Source: Rhodobacterales bacterium (GTDB taxonomy: Bacteria > Pseudomonadota > Alphaproteobacteria > Rhizobiales > Stappiaceae). Taken from it: a DNA stretch of 45,164 nt. Location of the stretch: the NCBI GenBank assembly GCA_008107755.1, contig VIRH01000081.1, positions 1 to 45,164 of the forward strand, given 5' to 3'. Below, piece by piece: positions 24,394 to 31,941 of this stretch. Position 1 is the stretch's first letter, and each line of letters begins with the position of its first letter. A program made the translations under genes and the position numbers. The notes under the pieces were generated by a model. The model was not told the DNA's origin, made no database searches, and saw only the letters and a list, made by a program, of their open reading frames with translations.

Positions 24394-25959
24394 ATGCCAG
24401 CCGCCGTCAGCCTGCCGAAGAAACCGCTTCAAAAAGCCTATGACTATATCGTCGTGGGCTCGGGCTCCGGCGGCTGTCCGGTGGTGCGCCGCCTGATCGA
24501 CGGCACCGAGGCCACCGTCCTCCTGATTGAGGCTGGAGATCCAGGCCTCGGCATTCCGGAAATCGACGATCCACGCGAATGGGTTCCGCTCGGCCAGAGC
24601 CGCTATGACTGGGGCTACAAGTATGCCCCGGCGCCCCATGCGGATGGCCGGGCCATCGGCATTCCGCGCGGGCGTGTTCTCGGCGGCTCAAGCGCGACCA
24701 ACGCCCTCATGTGGTACCGCGGCCATCCGCTCGACTACGACGCCTGGGATGATGCCGGGGCGACCGGCTGGCGCTTCGAGGATGTCCTGCCCTATTTCAA
24801 GCGCTGCGAGGACTGGGAAGGCGGAGAGACAGAATTACGCGGCAGCGGCGGTCCGATGAAGATCACCACCAGCCGTGACCTGCACCCGGTCGCGCGCGCC
24901 ATGATCGAGGGCGCTGCCGAGCTCGGCATTCCGCTGATCGACGATCCCAACGGCGAGACCAACGAAGGCGGTGCCCCATCCAACTTCAACATTGCCGATG
25001 GCAAGCGCTGGAGTTCGGCGACAGGCTATATCTATCCGATCCTCGACCATCCGCGGCTGACGATTCAGACCAACTCGCTGACCACCGAACTGATCATCGA
25101 AAACGGCCGCTGCGTCGGCGTCCGCCACGAAGTCGACAACGAGATCACCGAAACGCGCGCCACCAGCGAGGTCGTGCTCGCCGCCGGCGCCTTCGACACT
25201 CCCCGCCTCCTGATGCTGTCCGGCATCGGCGATGCCAGGGAACTTGCGAAGCTCGGCATTCCCGTGGTCCTCGATCTGCCCGGCGTCGGCCAGAACCTGC
25301 AGGATCACCCACTGATCCAGGCCTGCGTCTTTCGGGCTTCGCAGCCGCTCGGCCCGAAGACCGACAATGGCGGCGGCACCATGCTGAACTGGAAGTCGCG
25401 TCCGGATCTGGTGCAGGCCGATGTTCACGCCTTCCCGGTCCAGGGAAACAGCGCCGAACCGCCCTTGCGGGAAAAATACGACATGTCCGGCGAGGTCTTT
25501 GCCATCGGCTTCGGCCTGATGCATTCCAGAAGTGTCGGCTACATGAAGATGCTGTCTGCTGATCCGCGCGGGCCGCTCGAGCTGCAGCCGAACTATTTCG
25601 CCGAGCGCTCCGACATGGACGCGATGATCTCGGCCTATCACACCATCGCCGGTCTCGCCGACACCAAGGCCTTTGCAGGCGTCAGCTCGGGTCTGGCGGC
25701 ACCTGACAGGTCCCTGACCGGCGCCGAGGTCGAGGCTTTCATCCGCGACGGTTGCTCCACCTTCTTCCATTCCTGCGGCACCGCCAAGATGGGCACGGAC
25801 GCCATGGCGGTCACCGATCCGCGCCTCAAGGTGCATGGCATCGAGGGCCTACGCATCTCCGACGCCTCGGTCATTCCGGTAATCCCGACCTGCAACACCC
25901 ACGCGCCCGTCACCATGATCGGTGAACGCGCGGCTGACTTTATCAAGGAGGACGCATGA
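24394..25959 (+). CDS. GMC-family FAD-dependent alcohol/choline dehydrogenase-like oxidoreductase
   Basis: 521 residues, standard for GMC enzymes. The N-terminal FAD motif is YDYIVVGSGSGGCPVVRRL with LLIEAGD. GMC signature 1 lies at GRVLGGSSATNALMWYRG and signature 2 at GAFDTPRLLMLSGIG. The catalytic histidine is in FFHSCGTAKMG and the second in NTHAPVTMIGERAAD. Such enzymes oxidise primary alcohols to aldehydes with electrons to O2 or quinone. The gene has GAAAGAGA upstream, and its stop overlaps the next gene (ATGA). With the aldehyde dehydrogenase at the operon end it forms an alcohol-to-acid pair, perhaps for a side chain or hydroxymethyl group released from the purine. Substrate unknown. 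Confidence 0.9.
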   Translation: MPAAVSLPKKPLQKAYDYIVVGSGSGGCPVVRRLIDGTEATVLLIEAGDPGLGIPEIDDPREWVPLGQSRYDWGYKYAPAPHADGRAIGIPRGRVLGGSSATNALMWYRGHPLDYDAWDDAGATGWRFEDVLPYFKRCEDWEGGETELRGSGGPMKITTSRDLHPVARAMIEGAAELGIPLIDDPNGETNEGGAPSNFNIADGKRWSSATGYIYPILDHPRLTIQTNSLTTELIIENGRCVGVRHEVDNEITETRATSEVVLAAGAFDTPRLLMLSGIGDARELAKLGIPVVLDLPGVGQNLQDHPLIQACVFRASQPLGPKTDNGGGTMLNWKSRPDLVQADVHAFPVQGNSAEPPLREKYDMSGEVFAIGFGLMHSRSVGYMKMLSADPRGPLELQPNYFAERSDMDAMISAYHTIAGLADTKAFAGVSSGLAAPDRSLTGAEVEAFIRDGCSTFFHSCGTAKMGTDAMAVTDPRLKVHGIEGLRISDASVIPVIPTCNTHAPVTMIGERAADFIKEDA

Positions 25960-27338
25960 GCGCCCCAGACCTGATCCTCGCGGGAGGCCACCTCCTGACC
26001 ATGGATGCCGAGAACACCGTCCTCGTCAACGGTGCGGTCGCCATCTCAAACGGCGAAATCATTGCCGTCGGCACCAGGGCGGATCTCACCGCGCGCCATC
26101 CGGATGCCCCGGTCAAGGATTTGCCCCACACCGTCCTCATGCCCGGACTGGTCAACGCGCACGCCCATTCCGGCTTCCTGCGCGGCACGGCGGAACATCT
26201 GCCCGTCTGGGACTGGCTGACCCTGCACATCAATCCCATGCACCGCATGCTGCAGCCGCATGAAGCCAAGGCGGCCTCGAAGCTGGCCTATGCGGAATCC
26301 GTGCTGGGCGGCACCACCACGATCGTCGACATGTGGCGCTACATGGACGGCAGCGCCGAGGTCACAGAGACGATCGGCAACCGCCTCGTCGCCGTGCCTT
26401 ATGTCGGCGAGCACCCGGACTACGATTATTTCGACACGCTCGACATGAACGAGAAGCTGATCGAGGACTGGCACCGCAAGGCCGATGGCCGGGTCAATGT
26501 CTGGGTGGGGCTGGAGCATCTGTTCTACTCCGACGAAGCCGGCCAGAAGCGCGCCATCGACATGGCGAAGAAATATAATACCGGTTTCCACACCCATTGC
26601 AGTGAAGCCGAAATCGAGGTCGCCGAATTCAAGACCCGCTATGGCAAGAAGCCGATGCAGGTGCTGAACGATCTGGGCTTCTTCGAGACCCCGCGCTGCC
26701 TGCTGGCCCATGCGGTCTGGCTCGATTCAGATGAAGTCGAGCTGATCTCGAAATATCCGGTCTCCGTCGCCCATAACCCCGTGTCCAACATGAAGCTCGC
26801 CAGCGGCATCGCCCGTATCGGCGAAATGTTGGAAGCCGACGTTGCGGTCGGCATCGGCACGGACGGGGAAAAGGAAAACAACAACTTCGACATGTTCGAG
26901 GAGATGAAGGTGGCTTCGCTTCTCGGCAAGCTGAAGGATCGGGACGCCGCGGCCATGGACAGCTGGGACGTGCTGCGCATGGCAACCATCGGCGGCGCGC
27001 GCGCCATCGGCCTCGATCACGAGATCGGCTCGATCGAGGTGGGCAAGCGTGCCGACATCATCGCAGTGCGTGCCGACACGCCGCGCATGACGCCCCTGTT
27101 CGGCTCCGGTCCCTGGTTCAACCTGCAGCACAATCTGGTTCACGCGGTGCGCGGATCGGATGTCGCGATGACCATGGTCGACGGCAAGGTTTTGGTCGAG
27201 GACGGCGAACTCCAGACCGGAGACCTGTCCGAGATCATCAAGGAAATCCACCAGGTCGCCCCGCCGTTGTTCGAGCGCCGCGCAGCCTGGCTCGCCGAAA
27301 ACGAATCTGTCCAGTGGGGAACGGAAGGCAAGGTATGA
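25956..27338 (+). CDS. TrzA/MtaD-type amidohydrolase (second)
   Basis: 460 residues. Metal-binding and active-site motifs: MPGLVNAHAHSGFLRG, FHTHCSEAE, LLAHAVWLD, VAHNPVSNMKLASG and GIGTDGEKENNNFDMFEEM. The last is the S-adenosylhomocysteine/methylthioadenosine deaminase-type signature, more classical than in the 9756-11117 protein. The reaction is probably deamination of an adenine-containing nucleoside or base. It overlaps both neighbours by ATGA and sits directly before the second Rieske-less oxygenase subunit. In the minus-strand operon an amidohydrolase also adjoins the Rieske-less subunit, on its other side. The repeated pairing suggests linked reactions on one metabolite. Confidence 0.88.
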   Translation: MSAPDLILAGGHLLTMDAENTVLVNGAVAISNGEIIAVGTRADLTARHPDAPVKDLPHTVLMPGLVNAHAHSGFLRGTAEHLPVWDWLTLHINPMHRMLQPHEAKAASKLAYAESVLGGTTTIVDMWRYMDGSAEVTETIGNRLVAVPYVGEHPDYDYFDTLDMNEKLIEDWHRKADGRVNVWVGLEHLFYSDEAGQKRAIDMAKKYNTGFHTHCSEAEIEVAEFKTRYGKKPMQVLNDLGFFETPRCLLAHAVWLDSDEVELISKYPVSVAHNPVSNMKLASGIARIGEMLEADVAVGIGTDGEKENNNFDMFEEMKVASLLGKLKDRDAAAMDSWDVLRMATIGGARAIGLDHEIGSIEVGKRADIIAVRADTPRMTPLFGSGPWFNLQHNLVHAVRGSDVAMTMVDGKVLVEDGELQTGDLSEIIKEIHQVAPPLFERRAAWLAENESVQWGTEGKV

Positions 27339-28201
27339 CCAAGACAACCGACAAGGTCGCTCTGGACCAGTGGTATGCGGTGGAGACCGTTGCCGAGATC
27401 AGGACACAGCCGATCACGACCCGGCTGCTGGGCCAGGACATCGAGATCACCAGGGACGCTGACGGGCTCCACGTCAGGGAGATCCTGGACGACGGCGCCC
27501 GCAGCCCGGACCTGCCGATCCAGGAGAAATACGGCTGCCTCTGGACGACGCTTGGCACACCGACGGCGGACATTTTCGATATCGCCGAGTCCCATGAAAA
27601 AGACCGGCGCTATGTCCCCTGCGGCTGGGTCAAAATGCGAGCCTCCGGCCTGCGTGTGGTCGAGAATTTCCTCGACATGGCGCATTTCCCGTTCGTCCAT
27701 ACCGATATCCTCGGCTCGGAACCGCATACGGAAGTGCCGCAGTACAAGTCCGAGATCCGCCGCGACGTCGATGAGGTCTGGGCAACCAACTGCACCTTCT
27801 TCCAGCCGCAGATGACCGCAACGCGTCCGGAAGGCGAGTTCAGCCAGCTCACCTACCGGGTGCCCTCTCCCTTCGTCGTCATGCTCTACCGCGTTTGCCC
27901 GGCCCAGCCCGACCGGCTCGACGCCATCGCGCTCTTCATCCAGCCCATGGAAGAGGATCTGTGCCGGGCGACCCCAGTCATGTATCTCCTCGATGATCAG
28001 GCCTCGCTGACCCAGCTCCGCCGCTTCGAACAGGTGATCTTCCTGCAGGACCGGATCATCGTGGAGAACCAGCGTCCGCTCCTGATGCCGCTGGAACCGC
28101 GGGCCGAAATTCCGACGCGCGCGGATTCTTCCTCCGTCGCCTACCGCCGCTGGCTCAAGGAAAAAGGCCTGCGCTACGGCACCACGATGGCCGCAAGCTA
28201 G
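27335..28201 (+). CDS. Rieske-less ring-hydroxylating oxygenase catalytic subunit, NdmC-like (copy 2)
   Basis: 288 residues from ATG 27335 (ATGA overlap with the previous gene). It is clearly paralogous to copy 1: the segment ENFLDMAHFPFVHTDILGSE is identical in both, as is the C-terminal RRWLKEKGL. The iron site is complete: N111, bridging D114, H117, H122 and D239 in FLQDR. As in copy 1, the Rieske cluster loop is missing: RLLGQDIEITRDADGLHV runs within 30 residues into YGCLWTTLG, where an ordinary family member has about 50 further residues with CxH and CxxH. It must therefore obtain electrons from a separate Rieske protein, most simply 18963-19661. Two catalytic chains may form a hetero-oligomer or have different substrates. 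Confidence 0.88.
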   Translation: MTKTTDKVALDQWYAVETVAEIRTQPITTRLLGQDIEITRDADGLHVREILDDGARSPDLPIQEKYGCLWTTLGTPTADIFDIAESHEKDRRYVPCGWVKMRASGLRVVENFLDMAHFPFVHTDILGSEPHTEVPQYKSEIRRDVDEVWATNCTFFQPQMTATRPEGEFSQLTYRVPSPFVVMLYRVCPAQPDRLDAIALFIQPMEEDLCRATPVMYLLDDQASLTQLRRFEQVIFLQDRIIVENQRPLLMPLEPRAEIPTRADSSSVAYRRWLKEKGLRYGTTMAAS

Positions 28202-28214
28202 GGTCAGGCCGGGC

Positions 28215-31200
28215 ATGTCGATGAAGATCATGAGGCCGGACACTCCGGCCGAGGCCCTGAAGCTCCTGAGCGAAGCCGGTCCATCCGCGCGCTTCAGCGC
28301 AGGCTCGACAGCGCTTCAGGCGGAATGGTCGCTCGGCAAGCCGAAGCCGTCGGCGCTTATCGACATATCCCGTTTCAAGGACCTGCGCGGCATCGAAGCA
28401 CACGGCGACCTTGTTCGCATCGGTGCGTGCGAAACCCTGAGTGCCGTCATAGGCTCGAAGCTCGTCACCGACATCTGCCCGCTTCTGATCGAGGCGGCAC
28501 AGCGCGTCGGCGCAAAGACGATCCGCCACCGGGCAACCCTCGGCGGCAATGTCGGCTGGCGGACCGGATGCCTTCTGCCGGCCCTTCTCGCACTTGATAC
28601 CAGGCTCGAGCTTGATACAGAGAGCGGACGGACAACCCGCGCCCTGGAAGACTGGCTTGCAGAGCCCAGCGCACCGAACCTGATCAGCTCCGTCCTGATC
28701 CCGCAGCAAGATCCGGACACCACTTACGGCTTTCGCAAGATCGGTCTGCGTGCCGCCTTTACCCCGAGCGCCATTGCCGTAGCTGCAGCTCTCGGGGCCG
28801 CAGATGGCACGATCACGTCGGCGCGTCTTGCCGTCGGCGGTGGCCCTGTTCCGGCAACCCGTCTTGGTGCCATCGAACGCGAGCTCGTCGGTCAGGACCA
28901 TGCCAAGGTGGAGTGGACCTCGCTGCGCGATGAGATTGCAGACCTCATTCCCGCGCCGAGCGATGCCCTGCGCAGCTCCGCCTACCGAAAGCGCACCGGC
29001 GCCAACGCGCTGATCGCCCTTCTGGCAAGCAATGAGGCAGGTCGACCGCAGCGCACTGGCCGCACAATTCGGCCAAAGCCTGAAGAAACCACCTTGGACG
29101 AGACCGTCCTCACCCGATCCGCAGGCGGCAACCGCTGGCATGTCCGCCCGGACCTGCCGGCAAAGATTGCAGCCGAACTGACCTATCTGACAGATGCGCG
29201 GCGCGAGGACATGCTGGTCGGGGCAACGCTGCGCCTCGACGAGCCCCATGCCCGCATCTTCTCGGTAGACGTGCGCGAAGCCGAGGCTCTGCCCGGCGTC
29301 AAGGCCGTCGTCACACACAAGGACATACAGGGCGACAACGCCTTCGGCATCGTCTTTCAGGACCAGCCAGCGCTGTGCGCTGACAAGGTGCGCTACCTCG
29401 GCGACCCGATCGCCGCCGTCGCCGCAACCGACCGTGAAACCGCCTTGAAGGCGCTGAACCTGATCAAGGTCGGCTACGAGGCGCTGCCTGTCGTTGGCGA
29501 TCCAGCACAAGCGCTCGACGGAGACACGGAAGCGGTTCACGAGACCGGCAATCTCGCCAGCACAATCGAAATTGAGCGCGGCGACATCGACAGCGGCTTT
29601 GCCAAGGCAGCCCACGTTATCGAGGCGACCTACGTCACGCCCCGGCAAATGCACGGCTTCATGGAGACCGAGGGCGGCTATGCCGAACCCACGGAAGATG
29701 GCGGTCTGGCCATCTTCGCCGGTGGCCAGCACGGCAGCCGCGACAGGGCCCAGCTGGCCCGCATCCTGGCCATTCCCGAAGACAAGATCCGCGTCGTCAC
29801 CAGCCCGACCGGTGGCGGCTTTGGCGGCAAGGACGAGTTGACTGTCCAGCCGGTGCTGGCAATGCTCGCCCTCAAGGCCAATGCCCCGGTCCGCATGCAA
29901 TGGACGCGGTCCGAATCCGTCATTGCCGGGACCAAGCGCAATCCCTTCACCATTCGGATGCGCACCGCCTGCGACGCGACCGGAAAGCTGCTGGCACAAG
30001 AGGTGGACGTGCTCGCCGATGGCGGCGCCTATGCCTCGCTTGGGCCCGGGGTGCTTGAGACAGCCAACGAACACGCCTGCGGGCCCTATATTTCGCCAAG
30101 CGTGAAGACGCGCGGACGCCTCGCCTATACCAACAATGGCACCGGCGGAGCCTTCCGCGGCTTCGGCGCAAACCAGATGACCTTCGCGATCGAGTGCCAG
30201 ATGGACCGGCTTGCTGCAGCGTGCGGCCTGGATCCGATCGAGATGCGGCGCCGGAACCTGCGCCAGCCGGGAATGCCCGGCTTCTTGGGCCAACGGGTTG
30301 CCCCCTCCGAGCGTCTGTTCGAAATGCTTCAGGCTGCTGCGGCCAGCCCGCTCTGGCAGGCAGATGGCGCCGATCTGCGGCCCGGCGAATTTGCCGGTGT
30401 CGGCATGGCGATAATCTACCAGGGAAACGGTCTCGGCACGATTCCGGACGACGAGGCCAAAAGCCGGATCGTGCTCGCCCCGGACGGCAAGATCGAAGTC
30501 CAATTCGGCCTCGATGAAATGGGTCAGGGCCTCCTGCCCTCCATCCAGGCAGCCGTTGCCGACCGGCTCGGCTGCGCCCGCGAAGATATCCGTCCTGTGG
30601 TCGGCGATACGCTGCGCACCCCGGATTCCGGCTCGACCACGGCTTCGCGCGGCGGCTATGTCGTTTGGAAAGGCACCGAACTGATGGTGCCCGCCTTTGC
30701 AGACAGTATGCTTGCCAAGGCGGCGGACATTCTGGGCCGTGAGCCCGAAGGACTGCAGGTCGTGGCCGGCGGCATCGCCGATGCGGCCTCCAACAGCCAG
30801 GCACCGCTTTTGACCTTCGCGCAACTCGCGGAGCAATGCCCGCCAGACGCGCCGCTGACGGCAGAGGCCGACTTCGCCTTCCCGAAATCCGACTACACCA
30901 GGGGCAACGCCCGCTTCATCTTCGGCTTCGGCGTCAATCTGGCCCGGGTCGCGATCGATCGCGTTTCCGGACAGGTCCGGGTCCTCGACCTCGAACTTCA
31001 CACAGCCGCAGGCCCCGTGATCGACCTGGCGGCCTATCTCGGCCAGATGGAAGGCGGGCTTGTCCAGGGGCTCGGCTTCACCCTGACCGAGGATGTCCTG
31101 ATCAAGGACGGACGGTTCCTGACCACGAATTACGACAACTACTTCATGCCGACGATACGGGACACGCCGGATCGCATCACCAATTTCGCGCTGGAGGATC

Positions 31201-31364
31201 TCGACCCCGGAGACCCCTTCGGCCCGCGCGGCGCCGGCGAGATCAGCATCAATGCGGTCACGCCGGCGATCGCCAACGCCGTGGCCGATGCCCTTGGCCA
31301 ATGGCCGACGGCGACACCGTTCCGCCCCGAGGAGATCCTGACCATGTGCGAGGCCGCCGAATGA
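28215..31364 (+). CDS. Xanthine dehydrogenase-type hydroxylase: fused FAD and molybdopterin subunits
   Basis: 1049 residues. Residues 1-280 are a CoxM/XdhA-like FAD domain (AGSTALQAEWSLG, RHRATLGGNVGWRTG, then a CoxM C-terminal part). Residues from about 310 to the end are a CoxL/XdhB-like molybdopterin subunit: RYLGDPIAAVAA, TGGGFGGKDE, GAFRGFGANQMTFAIE, DEMGQGLLP, and GPRGAGEIS with the catalytic Glu near the C-terminus. In most relatives these are two proteins, so this is a gene fusion in the order FAD-Mo. The [2Fe-2S] subunit follows with an ATGA overlap. Family enzymes hydroxylate purine or other heterocycle carbons with water-derived oxygen; C8 or C2 hydroxylation of a purine is likely here but unproven. 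Maturation needs a molybdenum-cofactor chaperone, not seen in the window. Confidence 0.92.
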   Translation: MSMKIMRPDTPAEALKLLSEAGPSARFSAGSTALQAEWSLGKPKPSALIDISRFKDLRGIEAHGDLVRIGACETLSAVIGSKLVTDICPLLIEAAQRVGAKTIRHRATLGGNVGWRTGCLLPALLALDTRLELDTESGRTTRALEDWLAEPSAPNLISSVLIPQQDPDTTYGFRKIGLRAAFTPSAIAVAAALGAADGTITSARLAVGGGPVPATRLGAIERELVGQDHAKVEWTSLRDEIADLIPAPSDALRSSAYRKRTGANALIALLASNEAGRPQRTGRTIRPKPEETTLDETVLTRSAGGNRWHVRPDLPAKIAAELTYLTDARREDMLVGATLRLDEPHARIFSVDVREAEALPGVKAVVTHKDIQGDNAFGIVFQDQPALCADKVRYLGDPIAAVAATDRETALKALNLIKVGYEALPVVGDPAQALDGDTEAVHETGNLASTIEIERGDIDSGFAKAAHVIEATYVTPRQMHGFMETEGGYAEPTEDGGLAIFAGGQHGSRDRAQLARILAIPEDKIRVVTSPTGGGFGGKDELTVQPVLAMLALKANAPVRMQWTRSESVIAGTKRNPFTIRMRTACDATGKLLAQEVDVLADGGAYASLGPGVLETANEHACGPYISPSVKTRGRLAYTNNGTGGAFRGFGANQMTFAIECQMDRLAAACGLDPIEMRRRNLRQPGMPGFLGQRVAPSERLFEMLQAAAASPLWQADGADLRPGEFAGVGMAIIYQGNGLGTIPDDEAKSRIVLAPDGKIEVQFGLDEMGQGLLPSIQAAVADRLGCAREDIRPVVGDTLRTPDSGSTTASRGGYVVWKGTELMVPAFADSMLAKAADILGREPEGLQVVAGGIADAASNSQAPLLTFAQLAEQCPPDAPLTAEADFAFPKSDYTRGNARFIFGFGVNLARVAIDRVSGQVRVLDLELHTAAGPVIDLAAYLGQMEGGLVQGLGFTLTEDVLIKDGRFLTTNYDNYFMPTIRDTPDRITNFALEDLDPGDPFGPRGAGEISINAVTPAIANAVADALGQWPTATPFRPEEILTMCEAAE

Positions 31365-31933
31365 GCGAGCTCCTGTCGACGGACACCTTATCCATCGCCT
31401 TTACCCTGAACGGCGAAGCCATCGAGACGACCGCCCCGGCAGAGATTTCGCTCACCCGTATCCTGCGTGATGTCCTCTTCAGGACCGAAACGAAGATCGG
31501 CTGCGAGATCGGACGCTGCGGCGCCTGCATGGTGCTGATGAACGGCCAGGCAATCAATTCCTGCCTCGTCATGGCCTGGCAGGTCGACGGGGCCGAGATC
31601 ATTACCGGCGCCGGCCTTGAAAAGCTGCCGATCACAGGCATCGTCCGGCAGGCGTTGGCAGAAGAATCGTCATTCCAATGCGGCTACTGCGCCCCCGGCT
31701 TCGTCATCTCGCTGGTCGCTCTGTTGAGCGAGGAGCCCGACGCCACCAATGACGACCTCATGACCGCCCTTGAGGGCAACATCTGCCGCTGCACCGGCTA
31801 CCATTCCATCCTGCGCGGTGCAAAACTCGCAGCAGCCCGGGTTCGAGACTTTGGCGCGAGGACATCTGCCGCCCAAAAAACCTACGCCCCAGAAACCAAG
31901 GCGCCAGAAACCGCCGTTTCAGAACAAGCATAG
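31361..31933 (+). CDS. [2Fe-2S] subunit of the molybdenum hydroxylase (CoxS/XdhC-like small subunit)
   Basis: 190 residues from ATG 31361, which overlaps the stop of the large subunit; the frame is open much further upstream but that part is a shadow of the large-subunit gene. There are two [2Fe-2S] clusters. The plant-type site is CEIGRCGACMVLMNG...NSC, and the helical C-terminal site is CGYCAPGF...ICRCTGYHS. This is the electron bridge between molybdopterin and FAD. The protein carries an unusual tail of about 30 residues rich in Ala, Pro, Thr and Glu (YAPETKAPETAVSEQA), absent from typical 150-165-residue relatives. The aldehyde dehydrogenase starts eight bases after its stop. Confidence 0.93.
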   Translation: MSELLSTDTLSIAFTLNGEAIETTAPAEISLTRILRDVLFRTETKIGCEIGRCGACMVLMNGQAINSCLVMAWQVDGAEIITGAGLEKLPITGIVRQALAEESSFQCGYCAPGFVISLVALLSEEPDATNDDLMTALEGNICRCTGYHSILRGAKLAAARVRDFGARTSAAQKTYAPETKAPETAVSEQA

Positions 31934-31941
31934 AAGATCCC

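Noticed and set aside
28155..31301. A 1048-codon open frame on the minus strand opposite the molybdenum hydroxylase
   Set aside because: It mirrors the real gene codon for codon; only the plus strand carries the FAD, molybdopterin and GAGE motifs and the coupled overlaps with its neighbours.
30836..31360. N-terminal extension of the [2Fe-2S] subunit
   Set aside because: The extension is an Arg/Pro-rich shadow of the large-subunit gene; the ATG at 31361 with ATGA overlap gives a normal-size subunit.
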